Positions 50,397 through 63,108 of a DNA stretch of 64,000 nucleotides are shown here, piece after piece. Where the stretch lies: NCBI GenBank assembly GCA_018343915.1, contig JABRWF010000006.1, positions 2,046,001-2,110,000 of the forward strand. Direction: 5' to 3'. The DNA comes from Agroathelia rolfsii. Its lineage: Eukaryota > Basidiomycota > Agaricomycetes > Amylocorticiales > Amylocorticiaceae. Every line of letters begins with the position of its first letter. The stretch's first letter is position 1. A program made the position numbers and the translations under genes. A model generated the notes under the pieces. It was not told the origin of the DNA. It saw nothing but the letters and a program-made list of their open reading frames with translations, and did no database searches.

Positions 50397-50957
50397 TCAG
50401 AAAATAACGCAGTGCCGCGCGGAAGCCACCTGACTACACACCTCAAAAAGTTTGATAGATAAGCATTGCTGCCGATGTCGCATAAAGCTGTGGCTGTAAT
50501 ATTTTCCGGAGAGTGTAATAGTGGTCAGGCACCGCGCACATCTAACGGACGTGGCAGTAACGTCAAGTGCATGCGGATCCTCCTCTAACTCTTTTTTTCG
50601 TTGTTCCGCAGAGCGGTACGAGCGGATTGGGGCATCCATAAATCGTGTTTGTCGTCTTTTTTTTTGACCGCCGATACACTTAGCTCAAGGAGAAGGAGAC
50701 GGAGCGTTAAAAGACAAAGTGAGGCTCACGGTTTTGATTCACGGACACTGGGTATATGTCAGTGTAAACAGTACAATGCGACTACATCAAGCCCCATCGC
50801 GAGATCTATGGACATACTTCTTATTTTTAGGAGATCCGCATGAGCGTATATGCTCCTCGATCCCAGCATCTGCACCAGAGCCAGAAGGAAACTCCCAAAC
50901 AAAGTTGCATCGAGGGCATGTTAGTGTCTGAAATGTGACGATCCGCTTTAAGTCCAT
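50397..50957 (-). CDS. Small protein with two C-x2-C...H-x3-C zinc-finger-like units
   Basis: Two exons on the minus strand, each with the same metal-binding pattern. The first starts at ATG 50957 (MDLKRIVTFQTLTCPRCNFVWE) and runs to HIRSCGSPKNKK, where a GTATGT donor follows at 50817. The second (about 50397-50670) carries KKRRQTRFMDAPIRSYRSAEQRKKELEEDPHALDV and then VRCARC...HRQQC. The RKKELEEDP-V-C-x2-C...W/F-x2-H-x3-C arrangement resembles zinc-finger segments seen repeatedly in Agaricomycete proteins. The splice that joins the exons in phase could not be resolved from frame, so this may be two exons with an undetected middle exon, or a degenerate copy. Function unknown; nucleic-acid binding is the usual inference for such fingers. 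Confidence 0.5.
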
Positions 50958-51241
50958 AATATAAAGCAGAGCCCGTCAGCCAGATAGATGAATTTTTAGG
51001 ATAGCGTGTTTGGCGTGCCGGAAAATACGGCGCAGGGGCAAGAGCCCTACGACACTGGATGTTCGCAAATAAAAGTCATCTGCAAAGTTCATGAAAGAAC
51101 ACAAGAAATCTGTGCTGTATTACGTACGATGTCACGGGACTGGGTTCCGAGTTGCGCTCCCGAGCGTTCCGAGGTCGAAGAGTCTTCGCCGCACGCAACA
51201 CAGACTAGTCCAATAACCAGAATTTGTTCCTTCTCTCCACC
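50958..51241. promoter_or_regulatory. Divergent promoter, zinc-finger gene / QCR7
   Basis: 284 bp between outward-facing starts, containing a TATA-like CTTTATATTATGG next to the zinc-finger start. A long frame on the plus strand (51006-51245) is not supported. Confidence 0.45.
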
Positions 51242-51813
51242 ATGACTATCTTTGGTCCTCTAAGTCTCTCGCTCGCTCCCTACGTCAAGTCTTCTCGCAC
51301 ACTATCAAAATGGATTACGCCTATTGCCCAGTGGTATGTTAATGTGGCTGGGTATAGAAAAATGGGCCTCCGCTATGATGATCTCCGTTAGTCTCCGCAA
51401 GACGTTCATGTTAGGTTTCAACCTTTGGCTCATGTTTATATCTGTCTTTTTACAGTGGTTGAGGAGCGCTCTGATGTTCAGAGGGTATAATACATTGTCC
51501 TCATGGGGATTATGACAATGTTAACCAACTGTATATATAGGCCCTGGGCCGTTTGACTCCCCGCGAGGCCTATGACCGCGCCTTTCGCCTGAAGCTGGCC
51601 TCGCAGGCTAGCGTCAAGCACGACAACCTTCCCAAGGACCAATGGGTTAAGGCTGAGGACGTGAGTCAACTCATTGTACAAGTCCCAAAACTTTAATTCT
51701 CACATCGCGACTTGCTTTAGGATGTTCGTTACCTCAAGCCCCATGTCGAGGATGTAGTTGCGGAAAACGTTGAGAAGGCCAAGTGGGATTCACTATCTGT
51801 CTCTAGAAAATAA
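51242..51813 (+). CDS. QCR7: Cytochrome bc1 complex subunit 7 (QCR7, 14 kDa)
   Basis: A subunit of mitochondrial complex III. The 128-residue protein is complete: MTIFGPLSLSLAPYVKSS, LSKWITPIAQWYVNVAGYRKMGLRYDDLL, VEERSDVQRALGRLTPREAYDRAFRLKLASQ, LPKDQWVKAEDDVRYLKPHVEDVV and a C-terminus KAKWDSLSVSRK. The YRKMGLRYDDLL block and the LPKxQWxKxExDVRYLxPxV block are diagnostic. There are four exons, with three introns near 51388, 51489 and 51661. The N-terminus is not removed in this family and serves in matrix-side assembly. It is convergent with transketolase (stops 155 bp apart). Confidence 0.94.
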
Positions 51814-51968
51814 TTGCTTTTGCATTATTGCGTAATATGATTTATAGAGCTTGGGACCATCGCTATTAAATGTCCTCACACCAGCTAGTCATTTCTAAGC
51901 ATTAACAGATAACAAAGAGACAGAAACTACAAAATACACAAAGTGTTGGTTGCATTAATCTTTTATGT

Positions 51969-54849
51969 TTAGAGCGCCTTCTCCAGCGGCGACACGACCT
52001 CCTTGTTCTTATAGAACTCGGCAACCTTCTTACCCAGGGCAGCAATGTCTGTGGTCGTGATGTCAGTACCGTAATTTCTGGCTTTATTGTCAAAAAGACG
52101 CACTAGTGCTAGTGAGGCCGAAGTGTTCATATGCCTTCTGGTACGGTGCCGATGTGCCCCAGCCAGACAAGCCAAATTGCTCGTGACTGTACTTGGCCCA
52201 GCCCTCGGTCTACACAAGGAAATTCAGTCAATTGTTGCGAGTTTCTGTCTGAGACAGAGGTTACTAACCGAGTAGGCCTCAACCGAGAAGATTGGGGCAC
52301 CGCTCCTCAGGACGCTGAGTTGATACGCCTTTGGTTGTTGGTCAAACACCTTCCAGCACGGCAAGCTAACCACACGAGTAGGAATGCCCTCGGCCTTCAG
52401 CTTGCCAGCGGCCTCGATGGCAATGCTGACTTCGCTTCCGGCACTAACAATTGTCAGCGCCTCATTTTGTTCCTCGTGTACAACATAGCCGCCCTTCAGA
52501 GCATTCTCAATAGTGGAGCTCTGGATCTGAGGGAGGTTCTGGCGAGAGAGAGCGAGGACGGAAGGATGGTGCTTCGAGGTGATGGCCGAGTAGTATGCGG
52601 CAGAGGTTTCGTTGCCATCAGCCGGGCGCCTTTTGAAGGTTGTAAGATTCATTAAATGTCTGAAGTAGAGGCATGATGTACCAGAAGTCCAAGTTAGGGA
52701 TGGCACGAAGATGGATGGCAGTTTCGATAGGCTGGTGCGTCGGTCCGTCCTCGCCCAATCCAATAGAATCGTGAGTGGCCACCCAGATCACTTGGTGTCC
52801 GCTCAGAGCAGAAAGTCGCAAGGCACCAACGGCATATGACACGAAATTCTATTATATTCAATCCATCAGTCGATGAAGTATAGAAGTATAAAAATAAACA
52901 ATGCAGCAATTACCATGAAGGTGGCGACGAACGGGATAATACCACCATAAGCAGCAAGACCATTGGCGATGGCACCCATACCGTGCTCACGCACACCAAA
53001 TCGGACATATCGCCCAGAGTAATCACCCAGCTTGGTCGACGGTGGCTGGAAGTCAACGGTTCCCTTCACACGGGTGAGATTACTGGTGGTCAAATCGGCC
53101 GAACCACCGTACAGCTCAGGAAGGCCAGACCAAAGAGCCGTCAGGACGATCTCAGATAGCTTGCGAGAGGCCTGAGCCGCATCACCAGGTTTGTAGACGG
53201 GCAAAGCTTTCTCCCAGTCCTTGGGAAGTTCTCCAGCAATGCGGCGAACCAATTCAGCATGCTCAGTTGGGTACTTCTTGCCATAGGACTCGAGGAGCGA
53301 GTTCCATTCAGCCTCGAGTTTAGCACCGCGAGCAGCGATCACTTTGTACGCATCATAGGTCTCCTGTGGAACATAGAAAGTCTTGTCGGATGGGAAACCA
53401 TACTTTTCCTTGAGCTGCTTCAGGTCGTCCGCTTTCAAAGCTATTGATCAATGATACCTATTAGCTCGGATAAATTAGAGAGCAAAAAATGCTACGTACG
53501 GCTACCGTGGATGCCATGGGTTCCTTGAATCAGTGAACCAAAACCAATGATGGTGGTGAGACGAATAAGGGTGGGACGAGACTTCTCATTGCGAGCTTGG
53601 ACCAAGGCATCATACATGCCGGCGAAATCTCTATAGAGGGTGTGAATATGGTAGAATATGACCTTAGATTAATGCACTTGAGTTACGTGTTGCCATTCGC
53701 GACCTCCACAACATGCCAGCCATAAGAACGGAAGCGAGCAGAAACGTCTTCAGTGAACGCTACGGCAGTGTCACCGTCAATGGAGATATCTAGATTGTGC
53801 ATGAGCATCATAGACTCTGAGATATCAAGACTTCTGTCTTACGATTGTCGTCATAGACCTACAAAACTTGTGTTAAAATCTAACTGAGCCAAGATAAATC
53901 ATGTACATACAGCAATGAGGTTTCCGAGCTGAAGGTGTCCAGCCAAACTGGCAGCTTCGCTGGTAACACCTTCCATCAAGCAGCCGTCACCGAGGAACAC
54001 TGTGTTTGGTAATGTCAGTAAAATCCAAAAGTAGTCAAGTGGTGTGATTTACCATAAGTGTAGTTATTAACGAGGTCGAAGCCATCTTTATTGAAAACAG
54101 CACCGAGATGAGCCTGAGCCATGGCCAGTCCAACGGCATTGGAAAAGCCTTGTCCGAGAGGACCAGTAGTGACCTCCACACCTGGACGCTAATTAAATGG
54201 AATTGCCAGTACATCAATTATGATGATGCGTACCATCGGTATGTCCGGCTTCAGGGTGACCAGGAGTCTTAGATCCAAGTTGACGGAATTGCTTGAGATC
54301 ATCGATAGTTAATTGATATCCTAGGAGATGCAATATCGTGTACTGGAGAGCGCAGCTGCATATACGGAGCTTGAATATGGGATGCCATCATAGAAGCTTG
54401 ACAACTGACCCATGGCTAACAAATAAGACTGTGAAATGAGGATTTAACAAAGATCGCATAGGTGACTCACCCATTAGAAAGAACAAATCGGTCGCGATTG
54501 AACCACTTGGAATTCTTGGGATTGGCGTTGAAGAATCTATCGTATTGATGAAAAACAAACCTATACCAGTAATAGATCGGAATTGATCATACCTCGAGAA
54601 CAGTAGGTGAGTGATAGGTGCCATTCCAAGCGGTGCACCTATATTTCGAAGAAACATGACTCCTCCGTGCGGTGTATGGTCTAGCAGTTTGCACTAACCA
54701 GGATGTCCACTGTTTGCCTTGCCCACTATATCGGCTGCAAGTGTTCTAATCGTTGCGATGCAAACATCGTCCTAAATAATATTTACATCGATCCCACTGG
54801 TAAATAGCCTGAGGGTACTTACAGTTGGTGCAGGGGAGAATTGAGACAT
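51969..54849 (-). CDS. Transketolase
   Basis: The cytosolic thiamine-diphosphate enzyme of the pentose phosphate pathway, moving two-carbon units between sugar phosphates. Motifs: [91 protein letters not shown], the ThDP-binding [32 protein letters not shown], then [39 protein letters not shown], and [21 protein letters not shown]. The GDG...N signature and the REHGM Glu are present. The C-terminus, once spliced at [32 protein letters not shown], is normal. Many short introns. Length about 680 residues, as expected. Confidence 0.95.
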
Positions 54850-55110
54850 GATCATAGTAAGGATCAGAAGCAGCGAAACAAAAACGGTTGGGCTTGGATT
54901 GAGCGATGGCTTTGGGGGTAGCTTGGGAAATGTTTTGGGAACGGGATTAGAGTTTATCCCGGGCCGGGATGCCGGGCGGGATCCTCGGGTCGGGCGGTCT
55001 TCAAGCCAAGAGCTTCGGAAACATTTTGGGTCGACTTAGACTCCTGAAGCGGCAAAGCAGGCTCAGTGCTTAGTGCTTAGTGCGGTGAACTCTTAGGCTT
55101 TTAATCAACT

Positions 55111-55448
55111 ATGCATCCCCAGCTTAGCGATAGGAAACTGAGTATGTCACTTTTGCTTACTGCCTCTCCATTTTACTAAGACCGCCGCAAGTATGTCGCG
55201 AATTCATGCTTGCTCTTGAACAGTGTCATGAGAGCTACTGGAACAGAGTGTCGGGCGCATGCAACTCACATAAACATGAGCTCAATATGTGTCTTCGCAA
55301 AGAGGTGTGCTATGCCTATTATTATTGGTGTTCGTAGGCTGCTGACATCGCATAGCGCATTGAAAGGACAACTAGGAACAGGGAAGAAGCCAAAGAGCGA
55401 AAAGCCAGGAAGGAACAGGCCATCAGAGAGCTGCATGCGGACGACTAA
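55111..55448 (+). CDS. CMC2: Twin Cx9C protein CMC2
   Basis: A small intermembrane-space protein needed for cytochrome c oxidase biogenesis. The 78-residue product reads MHPQLSDRKLICREFMLALE then QCHESYWNRVSGACNSHKHE and LNMCLRKERIERTTRNREEAKERKARKEQ. Cysteines at 12 and 22, and at 34 and 44, are each nine residues apart, so the twin Cx9C pattern is exact. MHPQL is the family's invariant start. The exons use a GTATGT donor near 55141 with acceptor GCAAG, and GTGTGC with ACATCGCATAG. It is convergent with the GH31 gene (92 bp between stops). Confidence 0.9.
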
Positions 55449-55540
55449 AATATTTTGACTAAAGCAAAATGCATAGATTATTATTCACTCTACACGAAGT
55501 GTAGTTATTGTACATGCCATCATACTACATTAAACACTAT

Positions 55541-58500
55541 TCACAACTTCAAGCTAACGCTGTTTTCCCCGGACTTAACTGTGGCACTCTTGAGCGCACC
55601 GCCAGTCAGAACACTTAGACGGGCAAACTCGACTGAGCCTTCCACAACTTGTAATTTGACTTCCCCGCCACTCTTCTCGACCCTGATCTTACCCGCGATT
55701 TTGCTGCTTTGGCCTGTGGGGATCTCAGTCTCCAATGCTTTGCCCTCATCCGCTTCGTAAACCTGAATCTCAACCTTCTCGTTGTAGACGTAATCTGGGC
55801 GGTCAACCTCTGGAGGGCCGAGGGCAAGGACAGTATTTGGTCGAACCCATACAGGAAGCTCATCAATCGGGACCTTCTCGCTGACCCACTTTGGACCGTC
55901 TACTACGCGCTCTGGGTGGAAGTATGATGTCCACCGGCCTGCGGGAAGATAGTATTCTGTTTCTTCTCCTTCGGGAACGAAAACGGGAGCCACAAGCAAA
56001 GAGGGGCCCAGCATAAATTGTTTATCCAAGTGATGGGCCGTTCTGTCTTCTGGGAATTCTAGGAACATAGCACGCATCAAGGGATGTCCTTTGCTGTGAG
56101 CTTCAATGGACTGGCCATTGTGTCAGTTTTCCTGAAATGATCTTCTGCGTCTCGTCTCACCAGGTTGTAGATGTATGGCATGAGACGATGCTTCGCCTTG
56201 ACGAATTTTGCCATACTTTGGGCAGCTTCTTCACCGTAATTCCAAGGTACACGGTAAGATCCCGAGCCATGCAGACGCGAGTGGGACGAGAAGAGGCCGA
56301 ATGCCACCCAGCGCTGATAGATTTCCGAGGGCGGGTGGCCCTGTTGTGACGTTTGTTAGTCTCTGTACGTTTGAGATGAATTAAATTATTTAGACTACCT
56401 CAAATCCTCCAATGTCGTGTGACGCATAAGCGAAACCAGAGACAGTCAAACTGAGAGCGCCTCGGATTGCCTCGTTCATAGCCTCAAAGGTTGACTCACA
56501 ATCTCCGCCCCAGTGCTATCACCTATAGATTACTACGGCTCACCTCAATGCTTTCTGGTATCACTTACCACAGGGAACCTGTCGTTTTTCTTAATTATGC
56601 ATTTTCATTCAGGTTTTGTTGTGTGCTTACCTCTGACCTCCTGCAAACGATGAACGGGCAAAGACAATAGCTTCGTCTTCTCCAAAGCGCTTCTTGAGAA
56701 CATTGAACACCAGCTCGTTATATTCAATTGCGTATATATTGTGCTCGCGTATAGGATCTGTGCCATCGGCGAATTTGACATTGGCATGGGGAATTCGCTC
56801 GCCAAAGTCGGTCTAAAAGTGTGAACATGAGCTTTTTCGGAAACAATAGGTCTGGGCTTATTTTTCCTTGCCTTGAAACTATCGACACCCAAATCCAGCA
56901 GAGCCTCAAGCTTCGAAGCGTACCACTCACGCGCCTTGGGGTTAGTCACATCGAAGATAGCAAGGCCGGGCTGCCAGAGGTCCCATCTGAAACGTGAATG
57001 AACATCTTGTAAGGGGTTTGCTTGCATCACACCGCTCACTGCCAAGGCGTTCCATCCTTGCGCTGGATAAAGTAACCTCCTTTAACACCCTCCTCAAAGA
57101 TTGGAGAGAGCTGCGAGATGTATGGATTGACTATAGATTGGTACGTAAATCAGGCACTCTGTCTCATTTAGTAATGTCAAAATACTCACTCCACACACAT
57201 ATCTTCACGTTATACTTCTCCTTGATTTCAGTGAGGTATGCCTTGGGATCAGGGAAGAACTCAGGATCGAAAGTGAATGAGCACCTTGACGTAATAATAT
57301 CAGCCTGTTTCACTTATATGATAAAAATACTTCTCATATCTTCTTACCACTCGTATTGCTTCATCCAGAAGCAATCCAGGTGGAATACACGGACATGGCA
57401 TGAGCGTTCCCTCATTCCTTCAAGGAAACCTGAAACCGTTTTGGTATCATACGACGTCAAGAAGGAAGTCGATAGCCAAAGACCGTACGTCCAGCTCGGC
57501 AAAAGCCTATAAGGCAGGCATTGGGAATCATGAAAATAACGAGAATAAACATTTGACTTACGCTGGACGACCAGTCATGCGCGTGTAACGATCCAGAATC
57601 TGTACAGTGATTTAGTTGATAGCATTCGATAAGGCTAAACTTCGTCTTACCTCCAAGGGTGTCGCTCCATAGATAATGAAGTACTCAAGGCTTTCACCGG
57701 CAACACTGACACCCACTCGGCTAATCTTTTCACTACCTACTTCGAGTTCGACCTTTTAAAATCATTAGATCGATCAAGATCAAGATGTTTAGCGTTTAAA
57801 CATACCTCTCCGGGATTGTTAATGAAGACACCATAATTTCGGTTGGTGATATAGAAGGGTACACATTTATACGCTTGCTCGCTGGAAGTTCCACCGTCTT
57901 GGTTCCAGATGCTGACAGACTGGCCTATAGACAACAAATGACCATAAATATAATCTCATCGTTCATTAGGGATATATCTACTCACCATTCTTGGTGAAGT
58001 TTCCGAACTGTTCACCAAGACCATAGACAAGCTCTCCCGGAGAAAGGTTTAACTCGGAATGCACATAACGCACGAACGCCGGGGTAGGATCTGGAGTCGG
58101 GTTTGAGCTCAGATCGTTTGTCAAGCATGAGCTATTGGAGGCCGAATTCTGAGCCCATCGTCCAGGGACATCATAAATCCCTTGATGTTTGTATCCAGCA
58201 AAGGTCAGGGTACGCTTCGGCGACTTGAAGGTGACCGTGTATGGATTATGCGTCACTTCTGCAGTAAGATCTCCAGTAATCAATTTCAGTGTGTCATCTG
58301 ACTTCTGCAGCTGAGCGTTTGGAATGGGTTTATCATCGGGGAATAGCTGGATGCTCTTGTTCGGCTCGATGTGCCGGAAGTGATCAATCCGTACGCCGAT
58401 AACACTGTCAGTTGGCGAATGGATGCGCACGCTCAAGATGGGGCCTAAAGGTATATCGATACATGAGCTCAGGATGCCATCGATATGAATCAATGGGTGA

Positions 58501-58663
58501 TTTGCGAACCTCCAAGTGTGTCTCCTCGATGCCTTATAGGCCTCGTGGCCACCTGCAGATCAAAACCAAGTCCGTCGCTAGTTTCTTGGGCATGAACGAC
58601 ACTCAGGCCATGAAATGGCTTGATGCCGTTTTTGAGAAGCCAGAAACCGTCGTTGAATTTCAT
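55541..58663 (-). CDS. GH31 alpha-xylosidase/alpha-glucosidase-type hydrolase
   Basis: A glycoside hydrolase family 31 enzyme, closest in pattern to intracellular alpha-xylosidase (YicI-like). Start [19 protein letters not shown]; no signal peptide. Then [108 protein letters not shown], and the nucleophile motif KTDFGE spliced between K and T at 56813-56871. The acid/base region reads [26 protein letters not shown]. It continues with [23 protein letters not shown] and the C-terminal beta domain. The intron in KTDFGE begins with GC, not GT (AAG then GCAAGG). The likely substrate is alpha-xylosides such as isoprimeverose from xyloglucan, inferred from family pattern. Confidence 0.9.
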
Positions 58664-59174
58664 GCTTGGTGACTATGGGCTTTTGTCTGAAAGGAACGTA
58701 ATAGCTAGCATTAAATACTCATCTGCTACAGACGGGCCGGCACATCTCCGAGATTTGTCCGTTGCGATGGATGATATATTGATTGATAGGTCAGGGGACA
58801 CTAGGGACATGCAGCATCTCGCCTACAAAAGATCCCGTTCTTGTTCTACAATTTGCAAAATGTCTGGAGTAAGATGGCTGTAACTTTTCGGACCTCACCG
58901 TTCGGCTTCCATGCTTCGCTATACGATCATACGAATTTGTCATAACTTTTATATACAACGCTATGAAAGTATTGCGGGAAATACATAACCGTGTCATTAT
59001 GTCCAATTTATTAGACATCGTCACCTGTCTCTCATGGCCGATGTACCGAACACTCAATGATATCCAGGAATACTCGTTGCTTCTGAATGTTAGAACTACA
59101 GCTACTTATACAAAGCGAGTGCTTCGATACTAGTAAGAAGACTCCCCAAACTCCTGGCTGACGTCACAACTAAT
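58664..59174. other. Gap between GH31 and first DUF2421 gene
   Basis: 510 bp with the GH31 promoter and the 3' end of the first transporter gene. No gene is seen. Confidence 0.45.
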
Positions 59175-62100
59175 TTACTGTATACATGTATGGGCGTTGT
59201 CCCACCCCCGAGGCCCATTCTCCCTTATCGTGCCTATACCTTCCTCGTAGATACTTGCGGTGCGGGACGGAAGCACGCTCGGCGTAACCATCCAGCTCGC
59301 CGTACCAAAAAGATCTCTGCAAATATCTTGCAGTTCGTGCATAGTATGAACCAGGTTTCTCATGGCTTCGAGCTCCGCGAGAGCATAAACAAGAGAGTGT
59401 CCAAGCGAGCAGGAATTCACTCGTCTGACTTCTTGAATATTGTCCTGCACCTCGGCTTCTAGTTTATGAAGAGCTTGACGGGCCGACGGTAGGAACTGTG
59501 GTAGAGGTTGTTTACACATGAAAGCCTGTTCGCACGCGAATAAAGTAATACATATACATGATATCTGGACTTGGAATCAGCCATGTGTATAGGGATCACG
59601 AAGTGTTATTTACGAATTCCTGTCTTTCATTAAAAACTGGTGCCACAGTGACATGTCTTGGGATGTTTTCTCGGATCTTGCGAAGCCCAATCATCTGGTC
59701 CAAGGCCTTTCGCAATATTGATACCGCTTTGCGGTACATTCGCAAAGGTTTCTATGAAGGATATGAATGATGTATGATGGTTGCAAAAAGAAGACGGGAA
59801 CCAAACCTACAGGCATGAGACTCAATTCATCGTGCATGGTCGCTATCAAGGTTGTTAACTGTACAAGCGAGTTCCTTATCTTGATCTCGATCTTCATAAT
59901 TGTCTCCTTTTCGTGGGTATATGTAGTATAGATTACTGTGTTTTGAGAAAGGTCGCTAAATTGACGCCATTTAGTTGAGCTATCGAAATATTATATGCGC
60001 TTCGATGTACCGGCCTAGGTGGAGATACAACCGGCTTAACAAGCCAATGGTTTGGCTTGTTTGGTTCAAAAATAACACCTTGAGGAAACTTTAGCGCAGG
60101 ATGGTAGAAAGCGTACCAAAGCTTACTCTACAATGTTTTGGGAATACCACAGTGTTCATTATCAGTGCAGCAACTTTGGAACAGATCAAACAATGCCATT
60201 CAAGAAAAGCGAACGGCTACGCACTAATCCCAGCTGCGATCATTAAGCCTCGGTAACAGGCTAACTCTGAAAAAATATTAGAAGATATATTGTAGAGCTG
60301 ATTGATGTAGGCAGACCAAGAGCAGTGTCAGGGATATTGCCAACAAGATATGGTTGAAACATAATCGGTGGTACCGTCACCAAACTACATAGTAAAATTT
60401 TACGTAATTATTCAGTGCATGTAAATGATCACGCACGCAACAGTGCCCATGGATGGAATATTCGAGTTGATAATAAAGTATCCGAACAGTGTTTCCGCAA
60501 TCTGAGTAATACATAAGATGAATTACAAAATAGCAATGTAATTGACTTACTGCCATGAAGATAACAAGACCATAAGGGTTTGAACCTACAATAAGCCATA
60601 CCTAAATAGTGCTTAGACGTCCTGAATGAAGATTGAAGAAAGCAATCATCGACTTGCTATGTATGCATATACGGCTCCCAGCAAAGTACCAAACTGAAAA
60701 TTATAAGCAATAGTAGAGATATATAGACCAATCCCAGTGTATTTACCAATCGCAAGTAACTTAATCGCCAAGTGGCGCCAGTATTGACTTCCAGGACATA
60801 AACGTAGCTGATAATCATCCATGGACCGTGAACAGTCATGATATACCTATCTAGACAAGAATTCAGGTTTAACATGAAGCAATTATGATACCAAATAATG
60901 CGTACAGTTAACGTTTCCAGGTAAGAAGGCTGGCAGACCCAGAAGGGCTATTCCGATCGCGTTTTTCAATGCGTGTTGCAAATGATCAGAGCCCTTAATA
61001 GCGCTGATGATGCGTGACGACCGAAAGCGTATATTAAGGATCATGTTAGTATTCCACATCCTCGAAGGCGTCAGAACGCGCTGATACTTGACCACAAGTC
61101 GCATGGCCGAGGCCAGAAAAAAGTTTTTGCATTGTGGTATCGGGTCATCAAGGACCATAGCCATGCTTTGCATGTCGGCCATCCCATGCTGCTCTTCCTC
61201 TTTAGTGAGCAATGTTGCTGGTGGAGGCATGTGAGAGGTGGCAAAAGGACCATCGTCTTCGCCTATAAACGTCCTAGGTGGTGCTCCGAGCCAAGCCCAT
61301 GATATGTGCGGATACCAAAGCTGCAGTCTAGAGGATTCATAAATGGTAACAACTTTTGTGGCAATATTCACAGCCTTCTGCATTTCGTGCGCCATCTAAA
61401 AACAAAAAAGGTTTATTGCTTGGTCATCCCAGCGAAGGAAGCTTACCTCGATAAGAGAGATAACAAAAAGACACAAATCAAATGTTTCCGCAGTGAAGTT
61501 GATAGGCTCTAGGTCAGTGGCACCATCCTCAGTGCTCTGGCGGTTCTCGATGTCAAACTGATCGGAGAGATGTCGTAGTGCTTCTTTAGCCGCACTCTTC
61601 GCTTGCTCGAGCTGATCACCAAGATCAAGCAGGGCAAGTTTACTAGAAGTAACGTCTAGTCGAAACAAAGATTTGTGAAGAAACGTTTCTGTAATAGCAG
61701 TCTCCACAGCATTCAAGGAATGGATCAAGATTTCCCCCAATTGTAACACGAGGGGTTCAAATGACCGAGCCACATCCCGATCAACACCTAGAAATGGTGG
61801 CTCTTCAAACGCCATACCCCAGGATAACTCTCTTCGGATGTGTTCCGCTATGGCGATAAGAGGCCTAGTAGCCTTTACTAGAAAATCCAATCTGAATGCA
61901 AATAACAATGAATGGGAAGAGTTTGTTACTAACCGCCCACACGACCCAGTCGCAGCTCAAAGATTGAGTATGCGTAAGAGGCGTTAAGCGCCACTGTCCT
62001 TTCCAGTAACTTCTGCATGGAAGTGATATGTACTACATGCTCTGATTGACAAGACAGCGGTCTAGTAGACAGTGCGCTTTCCAATCGTGACGAGAGCACG

Positions 62101-62836
62101 TTTCGGAAACTACTGAAGATCGATATGATCTCGCTCGCAAATAATATTGACGTCCAAGGAAGTAGAAGAATACTCGATAATAAGGAAAAGACAGCCGCGC
62201 CAACACCGATCCAAAGGTATTCTTCCGCTAGTTTCAATATGGCCTAAAGTCAAACGTTGATCAACTTCGTATTTCACAATTAAAGATTAACCATAATAAC
62301 GTCAACCTTGGTCGAATCAATTTTTATATATCTTGTGAGCATCCATATGGAGAGAAAGCAGAGGATTCGCGAAGCTAGGGTTAGTCGCGGCAATCTGCTC
62401 TTTGTCAGCCCAGCTGTATAGATAGTGTCGTCAATCGATTATTATCCAAGTATCTAATGTAGCTTGACAAGCCTGTAAATCCTATAACCACCAAGAATAT
62501 TGCAACAATTGCTCGGGATGCCGCCGTGTTTGTTATTATGAGATGGAGGTACAGCCCCAAACACGAAAGCCCGATAGCCAAGAGCGCCCCGGTCAGATTC
62601 AGGATAGTAAGTTCAATATGCTGGGCCAAGTTTTCTTGCACATTGAAGACAAGGTTTTTTACGGTAATAATGAGAAATAGTGTCTGGTCATTGCTGCCCA
62701 GATGATTGATAGGGTGAGTAACGACAACAAGAGCGCAAAGAGTCGTTGCAAGGATGTTTGCGAGAGCGCGCCGGTTAATGAAATAACCGACGAGTCTCAA
62801 TCGCCGAAGGCGTCGGATGCTATCAAGTACGAGCAT
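59175..62836 (-). CDS. Putative 6TM transporter with DUF2421 (ArAE_2/Bre4-like), copy A
   Basis: A multi-exon membrane protein of the fungal ArAE_2/FUSC-type family (Bre4-like). Exon 1 from ATG 62836 holds SIRRLRRLRLVGYFINRRALANILATTLCALVVV and the helices of an N-terminal 6TM block. The middle is a soluble region (LDFLVKATRPLIAIAEHIRRELSWGMAF, FLHKSLFRLDVTSSKLALLDLGDQLEQAK). A second 6TM block follows (HGPWMIISYVYVLEVNTGATWRLSYL, FGTLLGAVYAYIA, VWLIVGSNPYGLVIFMA, IMNTVVFPKHCRVLFLNQT). The C-terminal DUF2421 domain ends FLPSARQALHKLEAEVQDNIQEVRRVN, LFGTASWMVTPSVLPSR. All apparent stops disappear after splicing, so the gene is intact. Function is unproven; the family is linked to export of organic acids or aromatic compounds. 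A downstream paralogue is its tandem copy B. Confidence 0.78.
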
Positions 62837-63108
62837 AGTAGACCTCCCAAGACGACTCCTATCAAGGAATGACTCGGAATGTTTCAAAAGGATTCGTCAT
62901 TTTGTTCGGCTTTGTGTTTTTTACATAGGGACCATCCGCTGAGACGACCTTGATCCGATTTTCGGCTGTGGGGCTACGAACAATTATTGACGTAGTGTGA
63001 ACCCAATGCGGCGTTTATGGTTAGTTCGGGAAACAAAGGAACCAAAATTTACAACCAAGAGGGTAAATACATACATACACCTAATAGGTAAGTATTGATC
63101 GAATATTC

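Noticed and set aside
51969..52220. Apparent frameshift at the C-terminus of transketolase
   Set aside because: An intron with donor GTGCGT and acceptor CCACAG joins FGLTST to [13 protein letters not shown], which is the expected ending.
59175..61400. Stop codons suggesting that DUF2421 copy A is a pseudogene
   Set aside because: Placing GT-AG introns at each conserved boundary (for example HCR/VLF, LGR/DLS, GII/AAL) removes every stop and gives the same frame as copy B.
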